A DNA stretch of 64,000 bases from Paenalcaligenes niemegkensis (GCF_022230885.1 NZ_JAKGCT010000004.1:1240001-1304000); one strand, 5' to 3'; counted from the stretch's first letter, positions 38,713 through 48,516 are shown. A program made the numbers and translations. The notes: generated by a model not told the origin, from the letters alone.

Positions 38713-39657
38713 TCAAAGTGACTCTATGTACTGCGCCATGCGATTACGCATACCAGTATCCGGCAAATCGCCGAATGCAGCGCCCATGTTGTCCACCATA
38801 TTCCTGGCACGGCTCGTGGCGGGCGTTGCGCAGGTGACGGCCGGATGAGAGATCACGAACTTCAGGAAGAACTGTCCCCAAGAGCGGATTCCCAGCTCGG
38901 CAACCCAATCCGGTACCTCGTGCCCTTTCACCAGGCTCCATAGGCGGTTGCGGCCAAAGGGCGCGTACACCAACACTGCAATGCCCCGATCCGCCGCCAG
39001 CGGCAATATGCGTTCTTCCATAACGCGATTATCGATGGCGTAATCCACACCGATAAAATCGAGAGGCTCGTCGCGCATCACGTTTTCCAGTTGATCATAC
39101 TGTCGGGGGAACGTGGTAGTCACCCCCATATAGCGGATGCGCTTTTCATCGCGCAGAGCCTTCAAAAGCGGCAGTTGGGTGGGCAGGTCTCCGAGGTTGT
39201 GTACCTGAATCAGGTCGATAACGGGCTTGTCGATGGCCTTGAACGATGCTTCGATCTGGGCCTTTGCCTGTTCGATATCCGCTTTGCCACCGCCGAAACC
39301 GGCAACATTAAGCTTGGTCGCCCAGAACACCTTGTCGCTGATATTCAGTTCATTGACAATTCTTCCTGCCACGGCTTCGGACTCACCATAACTGGGCGCC
39401 GTATCAAAAACCGCCCCTCCCTGTTCGACCAAAGCACGAAACACCTGTTTCAAGGCATCGATATCAGCCCCACTTGCTGCGCTGGAGAATGTTGCAGAAC
39501 TACCCAGCCCTACAACGGGTAGCTGTTGCCCGGAAGAAGGAATAGGACGTGTAATCAATGCTCCGGGCTGTTCATCTGCCCACAGCAGGCTCGGTCTAAA
39601 CATCGCGCCTGTGCCAGCCGCCATACATAGCTTCAAATAATCACGACGAGAAATCAT
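38713..39657 (-). CDS. Tat-exported aldo/keto reductase
   Basis: NADPH-dependent oxidoreductase of the aldo/keto reductase fold. The start at 39657 gives MISRRDYLKLCMAAGTGAMF, a twin-arginine signal (SRRDYLK) ending near LLWADE, so the protein is probably exported folded to the periplasm. The core has the DTAPSYGESEAVAGR motif (catalytic Asp and Tyr), the Lys in FWATKLNV and the DLIQVHNLGDL histidine. 314 aa. It lies downstream of the TlcC-like transporter gene on the same strand. Similar exported reductases occur in other Burkholderiales; the substrate is unknown. Confidence 0.88.
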   Translation of the reverse strand: MISRRDYLKLCMAAGTGAMFRPSLLWADEQPGALITRPIPSSGQQLPVVGLGSSATFSSAASGADIDALKQVFRALVEQGGAVFDTAPSYGESEAVAGRIVNELNISDKVFWATKLNVAGFGGGKADIEQAKAQIEASFKAIDKPVIDLIQVHNLGDLPTQLPLLKALRDEKRIRYMGVTTTFPRQYDQLENVMRDEPLDFIGVDYAIDNRVMEERILPLAADRGIAVLVYAPFGRNRLWSLVKGHEVPDWVAELGIRSWGQFFLKFVISHPAVTCATPATSRARNMVDNMGAAFGDLPDTGMRNRMAQYIESL

Positions 39658-39708
39658 TTTGAATATCCTTTGTCTATGTAAATGTGATGTAGAAAAATCC
39701 ATAAGGAC

Positions 39709-41010
39709 TTATTCGGGCAAATTAGAAACAGCGATTCTTTGCTGTGTGCGGCCCAGCCAAATCGCAAGCCCTGCCCAGACGATAGCCAGCGGCACTGCAA
39801 CACTGGCCACTGCCGCGAGTCCCATGCCCAGGCGGCCCAACGCACCTTCCAACTGAGCGCCAGCCACGTCGCCCGCTCGATAAATGAAGGTATCAACAAA
39901 AGCCTTGGCCTTGTACTTATCTTCAGAGCTGAGCACGGTAAACAGCGTTTCTCTGGCCGGACGCATAACGGCGCGCTGCACCGCTCTGAACGCCGACTCG
40001 AAAACGATCAGGGCAGCCAGCGAACCCACGGCTGCAAGACCGATAAAACCGAAGAGCACAGTAACCGGAAGCAAAGCCAAGGTAATATGAACACCCAAAC
40101 GCTTCATTAAATGACCCGACACCAAGACCTGAATCACCAGCGTAGCTATTTGCGTGATCAGATCGATTTGGGCAAATAGCGTGGTGCGACTGTCCATTTC
40201 ATCACCCAACGCCGCCACCATCTGCAGACGCGTAAAATAAAGAAAAGTAGCCATAATCGCCAGGATAATCACGTAGGCTGCGATGCCCGCCAAATACCTT
40301 GACTGGCATACCGCCTTGATACCGTCCCAGGCCCCTCCGCCCATAACACGCTCATCGGCTGCGGGCTGAACGGCCGCACAGCCGTTTTTTCCAGATATCG
40401 TTTGTGCGGGCTGGATATGAACGAGCACACCGGCCGCACATAATGCCAACATCAAAAAACCACTGGATACCAACAGTAAGGCGGGCGTACCAAATGGTGT
40501 TGCCAGCATGGTCGCCAGCCAGGGACCAAAGATAGCGCCCAGGGTTCCACCCACGGCAATCAGTGCGAAGAAACGCTTGCTCTGCTCTAACGAAAACCTA
40601 TCGGACATCAGTGCCCAAAAAACCATGGACGAAAATAAGTTAAAGACACTGAACCAGACATAAAACACCTGGCCGGAGATTACGCCAATCGCCTCAGGCG
40701 ACAGCGCAATCAGCAAGTAGAAGACCACCAGACTGAACGCGAAGAACAAGTACGTAAAAGAAATAAACACAATCCGGCGAAATCGACTGACCAGCAGTCC
40801 AAATATCGGATTGACCAGCAACGTCACGAGTGCCGTACCGACAAACAGCCAGCGCACGGTATCGAGCCCGCCACGCATGCCCAGCGCTTCGCGCGCGGGG
40901 CGCAGCATCATGAGCGCAGTCAGCACACAAAAGAAAAACAACATCGCCAAGACCACCGGCAAAACCTCTGCCCGACGAACATTGAACACGCGCTGTAATG
41001 TTATAGCCAT
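39709..41010 (-). CDS. TlcC/ADP-ATP-translocase-like MFS membrane protein
   Basis: Start at 41010 gives 433 aa with about 12 membrane segments. The N-terminus (VRRAEVLPVVLAMLFFFCVLTALMMLRPAREALGMRGG) and RRIVFISFTYLFFAFSL are typical of free-living bacterial proteins annotated as TlcC-like or NTP/NDP-exchange-type transporters, distantly related to plastid and rickettsial ADP/ATP carriers. These free-living members are not known to exchange nucleotides. It is encoded between tctA and the aldo/keto reductase, all on minus, with 51 bases before the latter. Confidence 0.8.
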   Translation of the reverse strand: MAITLQRVFNVRRAEVLPVVLAMLFFFCVLTALMMLRPAREALGMRGGLDTVRWLFVGTALVTLLVNPIFGLLVSRFRRIVFISFTYLFFAFSLVVFYLLIALSPEAIGVISGQVFYVWFSVFNLFSSMVFWALMSDRFSLEQSKRFFALIAVGGTLGAIFGPWLATMLATPFGTPALLLVSSGFLMLALCAAGVLVHIQPAQTISGKNGCAAVQPAADERVMGGGAWDGIKAVCQSRYLAGIAAYVIILAIMATFLYFTRLQMVAALGDEMDSRTTLFAQIDLITQIATLVIQVLVSGHLMKRLGVHITLALLPVTVLFGFIGLAAVGSLAALIVFESAFRAVQRAVMRPARETLFTVLSSEDKYKAKAFVDTFIYRAGDVAGAQLEGALGRLGMGLAAVASVAVPLAIVWAGLAIWLGRTQQRIAVSNLPE

Positions 41011-41078
41011 AAGCCGATTTTTATACTTGGGATGCACCGGAACAGAACATGGTTCCCTGGTAACAGTGAAGCGTGATC

Positions 41079-42557
41079 TTACTTTAACCGTTTCAGCAAT
41101 ACCGGAACGAACAGGAACATACAGGCCAGCAGCAGGAAAGTGATCGAAACTGGCGTATCAACCAACACCGACAGCCGCCCCTGCCCCGCCGCCATGGCCG
41201 TGCGAAGCTGATTTTCGGCCAGCGGCACGAGAATCAGCCCGATCAATAACGGTGGAATGGGAAAACCATACACGCGCATCACATAGCTGACCACGCCCAG
41301 CGCGGCCATCATGCCCAGGTCAAACACCGAGCCAGATACACCCCAGATCCCCATCATCGCAAAAACCAGAATGCCGGCATACAGCTGCGGCCGGGGGATC
41401 TGCAATAGCTTCACCCATATACCGACCAAAGGCAGGTTCAGCACCAGCAGCATAAAATTACCAATATACAAGGAAGCAATCAGGCCCCAGACCAGTTCAG
41501 GGTTGCTGGTAAATAAAAAGGGTCCAGGCTGCAAACCGTAATTCTGGAACGCTGCCAGCAAAATAGCCGCTGTAGCGGAAGTAGGCAACCCCAGCGTAAG
41601 CAGTGGCACTAGAATGCCAGCGGCTGAGGCATTATTAGCAGCCTCCGGCCCGGCCACCCCTTCGATAGCACCTTTACCGAACTCTTCTTTGTGCCGGCAT
41701 AACTTCTTTTCCAGCGTATACGAGAGCATTGTCGGGATTTCGGATCCGCCGCCGGGAATCGTACCAATAGGAAAGCCAATGGCCGTACCACGCAACCAGG
41801 GCTTCCAGGAACGGCGCCAGTCTTCTCGCGTCATGAACGCTTTACCCTTGACCGGAATAATATCGTCCTTCCCCTGTACGTAGCGGCTGGCAACATAGAG
41901 AATTTCTCCTACGGCAAAGACAGACACCAACACAACCGTCAGCTCCACGCCGTCAAGCAGGGCAGCAATACCGAATGTCATGCGTGGCTGACCGGTCATG
42001 GCGTCGATGCCGATAACGCCCAATGCCAGGCCAATGAACAGGGATACAAATCCTCGCACCCGCGATGCGCCCATAACCACGGCCACCGAGGTAAAAGCAA
42101 GAACCGTCAATGCAAAGTAGTCGGCTGGCTTAAGCAGAAATGCCAACTCAGCAACGACTGGCGCTGCGAACGTCAACATTAAGGTGGCAATGGTACCAGC
42201 CACAAAAGAACCAATGGCCGCCGTAGCCAGTGCCGCGGCACCGCGGCCCGCCCGAGCCATTTTATTGCCCTCCAGCGCGGTCATCATCGACCCTGCTTCA
42301 CCAGGCGTATTGATAAGGATGGACGTCGTGGATCCACCATACATAGCGCCGTACAACACCCCAGCAAACATAATAAAGGCCGAGACCGGCCCTACCGATA
42401 CTGTGACCGGCAATAACAGCGCAATGGTCAGTGCAGGGCCGATTCCTGGAAGAATGCCGATCGCTGTCCCTAATACGGACCCGACAAAGGCCCACATGAG
42501 GTTGGCGGGAGTCAGCGCAACCTCAAAGCCATGAAGCAGCAGTAGCAATGTGTCCAT
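41079..42557 (-). CDS. tctA: Tripartite tricarboxylate transporter, large membrane subunit TctA
   Basis: The 492-residue membrane protein has about 12 hydrophobic segments. It shows the TctA signatures [25 protein letters not shown] near the N-terminus, [24 protein letters not shown] and the second [16 protein letters not shown] region. It forms the channel-like subunit of a TTT importer for citrate or a related carboxylate. Its ATG overlaps the stop of tctB by one base. No two-component tctDE pair is visible nearby. Confidence 0.94.
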   Translation of the reverse strand: MDTLLLLLHGFEVALTPANLMWAFVGSVLGTAIGILPGIGPALTIALLLPVTVSVGPVSAFIMFAGVLYGAMYGGSTTSILINTPGEAGSMMTALEGNKMARAGRGAAALATAAIGSFVAGTIATLMLTFAAPVVAELAFLLKPADYFALTVLAFTSVAVVMGASRVRGFVSLFIGLALGVIGIDAMTGQPRMTFGIAALLDGVELTVVLVSVFAVGEILYVASRYVQGKDDIIPVKGKAFMTREDWRRSWKPWLRGTAIGFPIGTIPGGGSEIPTMLSYTLEKKLCRHKEEFGKGAIEGVAGPEAANNASAAGILVPLLTLGLPTSATAAILLAAFQNYGLQPGPFLFTSNPELVWGLIASLYIGNFMLLVLNLPLVGIWVKLLQIPRPQLYAGILVFAMMGIWGVSGSVFDLGMMAALGVVSYVMRVYGFPIPPLLIGLILVPLAENQLRTAMAAGQGRLSVLVDTPVSITFLLLACMFLFVPVLLKRLK

Positions 42558-43045
42558 TAGAAACCCGCCAAGGGAAAGAACCCGCCCAACTGAAGACCGA
42601 GCCAGCCAAACAGAAACCAGCCCGAGCTGGCCAGCACAAATCCCACAATCAGATCGGACAACAGGCGTTTGGAACCGAAGGCACGCGCTACCAGCATAAA
42701 TGACAACATCGCGGTCACGGGTAGCCCAAGCATCTCAATAATCAGGGCGGGCAGCGCGGCCGCCAGCAAAGCCGTAAAAAAGGCACGTTTGCCCATTGCC
42801 TGGCCAGGCGCTGCATTCTCTGCCTCGTCAGCTTCGAAGACCTCACCACGAGCGATCTGAATCAGTATCAGCACACCCAGCCCTACCAGGCCCAGGCCCA
42901 CAGCGAGAACGAACATGCCTGGGCCGATGGCCGCATATTGTGCAGTAACTGCCAGTTCGGTTGAAGCATAGAGACATACCGCCCCCAGAAACATCACAGC
43001 CAGCCCCAGCCACCACGGACCTGTGCGCAATAGGTTCATCGGCAT
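42557..43045 (-). CDS. tctB: Tripartite tricarboxylate transporter, small membrane subunit TctB
   Basis: 162 aa with four hydrophobic segments, starting with [25 protein letters not shown], and the conserved [21 protein letters not shown] stretch of TctB. It lies between tctC and tctA, overlapping tctA by one base. Sequence conservation in this subunit is low; context and topology support the call. Confidence 0.9.
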   Translation of the reverse strand: MPMNLLRTGPWWLGLAVMFLGAVCLYASTELAVTAQYAAIGPGMFVLAVGLGLVGLGVLILIQIARGEVFEADEAENAAPGQAMGKRAFFTALLAAALPALIIEMLGLPVTAMLSFMLVARAFGSKRLLSDLIVGFVLASSGWFLFGWLGLQLGGFFPLAGF

Positions 43046-43066
43046 TCCTTCACCGTTGTCTTGGGC

Positions 43067-44022
43067 TTACTTACTCAGCCCTGCGTCCTGGAGAATTTGA
43101 TTGATGCGGCTACTTTCGCTGACGATGAATTCGCCGAATTCCTCACCTGGCAAGAAATAGGCATCCCAGCCCTGCCTTTCAAGCACGGCATGCCATGCAT
43201 CACTTTGATCCAGTTGGCTAAAGCGCTCTACCCATTCTTTATAATTAGCTTCAGGCATGTCGACCGAGCCTAAAATACCACGCCAATTAGCGATTTCCAC
43301 GTCATACCCAGCTTCTTTGAACGTAGGAATGTCTTCCAGGCCTTTCATGCGCTCGGCTGTAGTGATCCCCAATATACGTATGCGTCCTTCCTCGGCAAAC
43401 TGCTGGAATTCTGAAATGCCTGAAATGCCGGCTTGCAAGGTGCCATTGACGATGCCGATAACAGTATCTGCGCCAGCTGTCTGAGGGATATAGTTCAACG
43501 AGGGCACTGGTACATCGGCGCTTTGTGCCAGGAGTGCCAATGCGATGTGGTCGACGCCACCTGCAGAGCCACCACCAACGGCTGTCGCGCCGGGGTCGCT
43601 TTTGAGCGCGGCGACGAAGTCTTCGAGTGTTTTGTAGGGGGAATCTTCCTTGACCGCCAGCACCAGATATTCAGCGGTCAGGCGTGCCACTGGTTTGAAT
43701 TTGCTTAGGTCGACGGGAGAGCTGTTCAGCGTGATGGCACCTACCGTGATAGCACCGAAGACTGCCAGCGCATCGGGCTTGCCTTGCTGCGAGCGCTGAA
43801 AATCGGATAGTCCGATGGTGCCGCCCGCACCGCCTTTATTAGAAAAATTCACAGTTCCGGTATAGATATCCGCCTGTTTCATGGCCTGGAAAGCCTGTCG
43901 TCCTGTGGAGTCCCACCCCCGCCTGGGTTGGCGGGCAACATTACGCTGACTTGGGCATGTGCTGCACCCGCGCAGAACGCAGTCCCAACAACCAGAAATT
44001 TGAGTAACTGTTTGAATTTCAT
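43067..44022 (-). CDS. tctC: Tripartite tricarboxylate transporter receptor TctC (Bug family), broken at a C run
   Basis: Periplasmic solute receptor. The ATG at 44022 gives MKFKQLLKFLVVGTAFCAGAAHAQ, a clean signal peptide, followed by VSVMLPANPGGG. The frame then fails. One added base in the five-C run at 43916-43920 gives GGGWDSTGRQAFQAMKQ, the family's ligand-binding motif, and the rest follows (SNKGGAGGTIGL; DPGATAVGGGSAGGVDHIALALLA). The repaired length is 318 aa. First gene of tctCBA. Bug receptors bind varied carboxylates, so the cargo is not determined. Confidence 0.91.
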
Positions 44023-44098
44023 CGTGTCTCCCTCGATTTTTTCGATTGTTGGTCGTTTGCAGCACGTTTTCGCAGAGTAAGCGGGGGCCTGGTGGCTG

Positions 44099-44167
44099 TC
44101 AATGCGGTTTTTCCATGCTCTCCAGGTGCGATAACGCTTCGCGTACCGGCGGGGGGATTTCGTTCAT
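44099..44167 (-). CDS. Possible 22-residue small protein
   Basis: A short frame MNEIPPPVREALSHLESMEK plus Pro-His starts eight bases after the stop of the YihY-family gene, with GTGAGG eight bases before its ATG. Its coding-like composition and coupling favour translation, but 22 codons can arise by chance. It could also be the relic of a truncated gene. Confidence 0.3.
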   Translation of the reverse strand: MNEIPPPVREALSHLESMEKPH

Positions 44168-44174
44168 GGCGGCC

Positions 44175-45092
44175 TCACAGTGACGAAGCAGACTTATTTG
44201 AGTTAGAAAGGGAGGTCTGTCCTGCCCCTTTGCGTCTCGATCCATGGTGATTAGCATAGAACCACGTGAATTCTGCCCCCAACAGGAATACCTGCGCTGC
44301 GTAGTACACCCAGATCAGCACTATGACCAGAGACCCTGCCGCAGTCAACGATGAAACAGTAGAGCTTTTGCCCACATAGAGACCGATCAGCACCTTGCCA
44401 ATCTCGAACAAGACTGCAGTTACGATGGCGCCAATCCAAACGTCGCGCCATGCGATAGAAGCTTGGGGCATGTATTTGAAAATGACCGCAAACAGTACCG
44501 TGGAAATCGCGAGCGAGGCGAGTGCATTCAGCCCCTGCAGAAGTACCTCCCAGCCAGGAAGAAGCCCTGCCGTCCAACCGCCCAGGACTGCCAGGCCGGC
44601 GCTGATCACTAAAGACACCAAAAGCAGAAAACCCATGCCCAGAACCAGCCCCAGCGATAGCAGCCGGGCTCGCAGCATCCGCCACCATCCCGCAGTGCTT
44701 TGCAGGGCGGGCACTTTCCAGATACGATCGAGCGCACTCTGCAGTTCGGCAAAAACCCGCGTCGCCCCGACAAGCAAGATCACTACACTAACGAGCGTCG
44801 CTGTAATGCCCTGCGCCGGCCTGTCTGCGCTTCGAATAAGCGCCTGCACACTTTCGGCTCCTTCCTGACCGACCAGACCGCCAAGCTGCTGGATAACCTC
44901 GCCCCGCACAGCATCTTCACCCCAAATAAAGCCAGCAACAGCGATGACAATAATAAGCAGCGGAGCAATGGAAAATACGGTATAGAACGCGATGGCTGCA
45001 CCCATGCTTGAAGCGTAGTCGTCGCTCCATGCCTGATATGAACACTTTGCCAGATATAGAAACTGTCGGGGAGTCAGGTGCATAATCTTCAA
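44175..45092 (-). CDS. YihY/virulence factor BrkB family membrane protein
   Basis: 305 aa with six membrane segments. Hallmarks are DYASSMGAAIAFYTVFSIAPLLIIVIAVAG near the N-terminus, GATRVFAELQSALDRIWKVP and the C-terminal LVIVLIWVYYAAQVFLLGAEFTWFYA. This family was once called RNase BN; it is a membrane protein of uncertain role. It ends with a Ser/Asn/Lys-rich tail. A start at residue 4 (45083) is equally possible. It is divergent from the PRC-barrel gene. Confidence 0.92.
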   Translation of the reverse strand: MKIMHLTPRQFLYLAKCSYQAWSDDYASSMGAAIAFYTVFSIAPLLIIVIAVAGFIWGEDAVRGEVIQQLGGLVGQEGAESVQALIRSADRPAQGITATLVSVVILLVGATRVFAELQSALDRIWKVPALQSTAGWWRMLRARLLSLGLVLGMGFLLLVSLVISAGLAVLGGWTAGLLPGWEVLLQGLNALASLAISTVLFAVIFKYMPQASIAWRDVWIGAIVTAVLFEIGKVLIGLYVGKSSTVSSLTAAGSLVIVLIWVYYAAQVFLLGAEFTWFYANHHGSRRKGAGQTSLSNSNKSASSL

Positions 45093-45297
45093 CCGTTGGA
45101 TATAAGAAATCTTCCAATTGATAAGGCGATAAGGGCGACGATTACGCGGCCCTTTAACGAGAGCAAGCTGAGCACAAGCCGTATTCGGTGAAGTCTAGCA
45201 CAGGGTCAGCAAAGCTTTGCCTGCTATCAGTTGCCCTGCCGTCGGGCACGATACTTGCTAGCTTCAGCACACCTTCGTTAATTTTCAGGAGATACCC

Positions 45298-45852
45298 ATG
45301 AAAAAAATACTCATAACTGCATTGTGCTCGTTACCGCTTGCGCTGGCACCGTTAAGCTATGCGCAAGACAATGCTGCGGGTAGCGGGGCCGCCGGAGCGG
45401 GACCGGCAAGCAGTAGCGACAGCGCTACTATGTCGACTCCGGGCACTGACTGGAGTGTCAAAAGCGATGTGATTGGTCAATCGGTTTACAACGAAGACGA
45501 TGAGAAGGTCGGCAATATCACTGACATTACTATGTCCGCTGATGGGGCAATGACATCTTTCATCGTCGGAGCCGGCGGCTTTCTGGGAATGGGTGAGCAT
45601 AACGTCGCTATCCCATTCGACGAGATTACAGAAAACGGCGGCAAGTTCATGCTTTCGGGCTACACAAAAGACCGGTTGAAAGACATGCCAGCGTATGAGC
45701 CGCCAAAATCCGATGAGCCTATGGATAGCGACACAATGGGTAGTCCGGCCGCATCAGGAAGTATGGGCGCTCCCGCTGCTCCAGGTGCCGCCCCCGCAGA
45801 CCCTGCTGCTCCAGGTGCTCCGACAGCGCCCGGAGCGTCCTCAACCCAGTAA
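45298..45852 (+). CDS. Secreted PRC-barrel domain protein with Ala/Pro/Gly-rich tail
   Basis: 184 aa. A signal peptide (MKKILITALCSLPLALAPLSYA) is followed by a Ser/Ala/Gly linker and one PRC-barrel domain (about residues 50-120: VKSDVIGQSVYNEDDEKVGN, DITMSADGAMTSFIVGAGGFLGMGEHNVAIPF). The last 50 residues are low-complexity repeats of Gly-Ala-Pro with Ala and Asp. GGAG lies about eight bases before the ATG. Such periplasmic PRC-barrel proteins are common in soil Proteobacteria and often stress-linked; the function is unknown. Confidence 0.88.
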   Translation: MKKILITALCSLPLALAPLSYAQDNAAGSGAAGAGPASSSDSATMSTPGTDWSVKSDVIGQSVYNEDDEKVGNITDITMSADGAMTSFIVGAGGFLGMGEHNVAIPFDEITENGGKFMLSGYTKDRLKDMPAYEPPKSDEPMDSDTMGSPAASGSMGAPAAPGAAPADPAAPGAPTAPGASSTQ

Positions 45853-45958
45853 CCTCCGCACAAACGGATGGTGACTGATTTTTCGGAAACCGACTCGATC
45901 CAGACACTCTTTAATCGAGCGTCGACGGCAAGACTCAGCAAGATGATTAACACAACAG

Positions 45959-45992
45959 GGGGAATTTCCGTGTCATAGAAATTCCCCTTATT
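45959..45992 (+). terminator. Likely terminator after the PRC-barrel gene
   Basis: GGGGAATTTC (45959-45968) and GAAATTCCCC (45978-45987) form a perfect ten-base stem with a nine-base loop, followed by TTATTTA. It lies about 110 bases after the PRC-barrel stop. Nothing else is seen in the 298-base gap up to the acyltransferase gene. Confidence 0.72.
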
Positions 45993-46150
45993 TAGTGAGG
46001 CGGCGGGTGAAGCAAAGCGCACTTAAAATCCTCGCGCTTTAATCTGCCTCGCCATCGTCGTTTATAGAAAAAACAGTACACATACATCTGTTCCAGGGGT
46101 TTGTTATCATTGACTTATTGTTTTTATCCTGAGGACCCCGTACCGCCCTG

Positions 46151-47362
46151 ATGACCAAAGCCAATACTAAGCATTCAAGCACTTTGGACGGACTGCGTGG
46201 ACTGGCAGCTATAAGTGTCATTTTCTCTCACGTACTTCTGCTCTATTACAGCGAGATTCACTATGGCCTCGCCGACAGCAATGCCTCTACACTTGCCCTG
46301 AGCATCTTCAACTCCCCTTTCACGTTTTTCTACCGCGGCGGTTCAGCTGTACTTTTATTCTTTTTGCTCAGCGGCTACGTGCTATGTTCCGCCTGCATCA
46401 AGAAAGCACCGCTTGATGACACCTATGTGTATGTTGCTGCAAGCAAACGCTACCTGAGGCTGGGGCTGCCGGTGGGGGCTGCGGTCTGTATCGGCTATCT
46501 GGGCATTATTTTCAATGTATTTCCTTCGGCGCCGGAGGGTGTTAGCGCCTTTCTCGATTTTCCTGATACGAGTCTGGGCTTTACCCAGATGCTCAAATCA
46601 GCTCTGTACAAGAGCATGTTGTTTGGTGACGGCAACTTTAATTATGTCTTGTGGACCATCTCGATAGAACTCTACGGCTCGTTTCTGATTTTTGGGCTCT
46701 ATGCATTGCTAGGAGAGTACAGAAACTCGCTAATCACCATTTGCATTGGCCTGGGCTGCTACCTGCTTTCTTTGCCCAAAAGCTTTAGCATCTATAGTCT
46801 GTTTTTCTTTGGCGCAGCGCTGGCGCATATCAATTTCAGTTCAGTCAGAAAGCTGCCAAGGTGGCACTTGGCCCTGCTATCAATATCTTTACTTGTTCTG
46901 GGCTGTTATCTGATTGGCTTCTACGAAACCAGCTCCTCCTATCGCTGGCTGGGAGCACTCACTGATCTCCTCCATACATTTGCTCAGGATGCCGATCCTT
47001 CCATCATCTACCCTGCCATCGGGTCTTTATGCATACTAATAGCCGTACTAACAGGCGGCATTGGCCGGCACAGCCCTCAGCCTGGTGCGGGCACCAAATT
47101 GCTTGCCTGGCTCGGCAAGCTGTCTTTTTCGGTATACCTTCTGCACCCCTTTATTCTGGCCATCGCAGGCAATTATATATTTCTCGAAATGGGAAAGAAC
47201 CTCTATTCTTTGCTTATATCTCTGGTCGCCGTATTCTCTGGCACCTACTTCTTTGCCTATTTTTTCCACAAGCATATCGACAAGCCTTCCATGAAAATAG
47301 CCGACCGATTTGGCAAGAGGCTATTTCTTCGGCCTAACGTCGACTCAGGGCATTCGAGATGA
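46151..47362 (+). CDS. Acyltransferase-3 family membrane protein (OafA/YrhL-like)
   Basis: Integral-membrane O-acyltransferase, usually acetylating surface sugars. The 403-residue protein has ten or so membrane segments. It opens with LDGLRGLAAISVIFSHVLL (the family's Arg-Gly and catalytic His motif) and has FYRGGSAVLLFFLLSGYVL, the WTISIELYGSFLIFG Glu motif and the late LGKLSFSVYLLHPF. No sugar-biosynthesis genes are adjacent, so the target is unknown. Codon use is more AT-rich than in the housekeeping block, suggesting an accessory gene. Confidence 0.92.
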   Translation: MTKANTKHSSTLDGLRGLAAISVIFSHVLLLYYSEIHYGLADSNASTLALSIFNSPFTFFYRGGSAVLLFFLLSGYVLCSACIKKAPLDDTYVYVAASKRYLRLGLPVGAAVCIGYLGIIFNVFPSAPEGVSAFLDFPDTSLGFTQMLKSALYKSMLFGDGNFNYVLWTISIELYGSFLIFGLYALLGEYRNSLITICIGLGCYLLSLPKSFSIYSLFFFGAALAHINFSSVRKLPRWHLALLSISLLVLGCYLIGFYETSSSYRWLGALTDLLHTFAQDADPSIIYPAIGSLCILIAVLTGGIGRHSPQPGAGTKLLAWLGKLSFSVYLLHPFILAIAGNYIFLEMGKNLYSLLISLVAVFSGTYFFAYFFHKHIDKPSMKIADRFGKRLFLRPNVDSGHSR

Positions 47363-47492
47363 ACCTTTTCAGCAAATAAAGCACCAAACTGCGGTTCTGC
47401 CTTCGCCCGCAGGTCGAGCGTCATCGCACCCGAGTTCGCGCTGCTAAGATAGAACAGCAAAAAACCGTCGGTTTTAGAAAAAAATGACAAAT

Positions 47493-47508
47493 ACGGTAAA
47501 TTTACCGT
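47493..47508. promoter_or_regulatory. Perfect 16-bp palindrome, probable XRE operator
   Basis: ACGGTAAATTTACCGT is fully self-complementary and lies 36 bases upstream of the XRE regulator start. A second dyad, AAAACC-GTC-GGTTTT, lies at 47461-47475. The placement suggests an autoregulatory binding site. Confidence 0.6.
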
Positions 47509-47543
47509 GGTTTTTCTTGTTCTATTAAGCGACGCTTTAGTCT

Positions 47544-47837
47544 ATGCAAAAGCGTCTACTCAAACCAGGTCGTCCTCCTGGATCCACTACATTCGAACCT
47601 GCGCCTGCCAAAGCTTTTGGTTCGGCAGTTCGTACCGCCAGGACTGAATTAAATATGGCACAAGATACTCTCGCGAGCTTAGCCCGCATCGATCGATCAC
47701 ACATGGGAAAGATCGAACGCGGTGAACATATGCCTACGCTAGTCATCATTCTACGGATCTCAAAAGCCTTAGGCTGCACTGCCGCACACCTGATGGCTGA
47801 GACCGAGAAAAACTTGCTAGAGGTATTCAACGAATAG
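47544..47837 (+). CDS. XRE-family helix-turn-helix regulator
   Basis: 97 aa. A short Pro/Arg-rich N-terminus is followed by a Cro/C1-type helix-turn-helix (residues 28-85: FGSAVRTARTELNMAQDTLA, then ARIDRSHMGKIERGEHMPT and ISKALGCTAAHLM). It resembles small regulators near restriction-modification or toxin systems, but no such partner is seen here. The palindrome just upstream is its likely operator. Confidence 0.9.
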   Translation: MQKRLLKPGRPPGSTTFEPAPAKAFGSAVRTARTELNMAQDTLASLARIDRSHMGKIERGEHMPTLVIILRISKALGCTAAHLMAETEKNLLEVFNE

Positions 47838-47970
47838 CACCTGTGCCAAGCTCTCGGCGAGCCATAACGGATGCATCTGCAATGCAGTCAAGGGGTTCTT
47901 GCTGGAGCTTCATAGAGACCGTCACCATCGACCAAGACTGCCAGCGAGGGATACCGTAGCATCCAGGATA

Positions 47971-48516
47971 TTAGGGGGAAAAATTGGGTTTGAACTCGTC
48001 TTTCTCGATATCCAGGTAAGGCTTGATGACCATAATGATTTTGTAAAGTAGAGCCACTGCCGTTTCGTTTTTGACAATTTGCCTAATACTGACGTCCAGC
48101 CCGCTATCAGCCGTCAAAGTGCGTTGCAGATCTAGTCCTATGAACCATCGAAACAATAAGTTCCACCCTATGCATTCTTGCAGACTAGATTCATCTTGCA
48201 CGTTGTAAATCAGTTGTAGCACCACACACCGGATAACGAACTCGGCAGGGAACTGCAGATTGAGATCCCCATCAATTTTTTTGAGGCTTAAGTAGTTTTG
48301 CCTTAAGGTGTTATCCATTGAATTATTGACATGCCGTATGGGATGGTACACAGGAACCATCTTGTTTATGCCTGACTCCGGCCCCCATCGGTAGTGCGCC
48401 AAAATCCAAACCCATGGCTTGGAATATTTATACACTTGCACAGGCTCGTTACGAGCCCGGTCAATTACGCGTGACAGATTCTTGTCTAGTTCCAACATAC
48501 CTATTCTTGTCGCCAT
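47971..48516 (-). CDS. Phd-like segment joined to an IS5-transposase-type N-terminal domain
   Basis: 181 aa from the ATG at 48516, chosen for the GGGAGG site just before it. Residues 1-45 (MATRIGMLELDKNLSRVIDR, then EPVQVYKYSKPWVWILAHY) look like a Phd/YefM antitoxin fold. Residues about 85-150 (SLKKIDGDLNLQFPAEFVIRC, then LQLIYNVQDESSLQECIGWN and LLFRWFIGLDL) match the DUF772 domain at the N-terminus of IS5-family transposases. The DDE catalytic part is absent. It may be a domesticated transposase fragment acting as a DNA-binding protein. Assignment is from recognition only. Confidence 0.6.
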   Translation of the reverse strand: MATRIGMLELDKNLSRVIDRARNEPVQVYKYSKPWVWILAHYRWGPESGINKMVPVYHPIRHVNNSMDNTLRQNYLSLKKIDGDLNLQFPAEFVIRCVVLQLIYNVQDESSLQECIGWNLLFRWFIGLDLQRTLTADSGLDVSIRQIVKNETAVALLYKIIMVIKPYLDIEKDEFKPNFSP

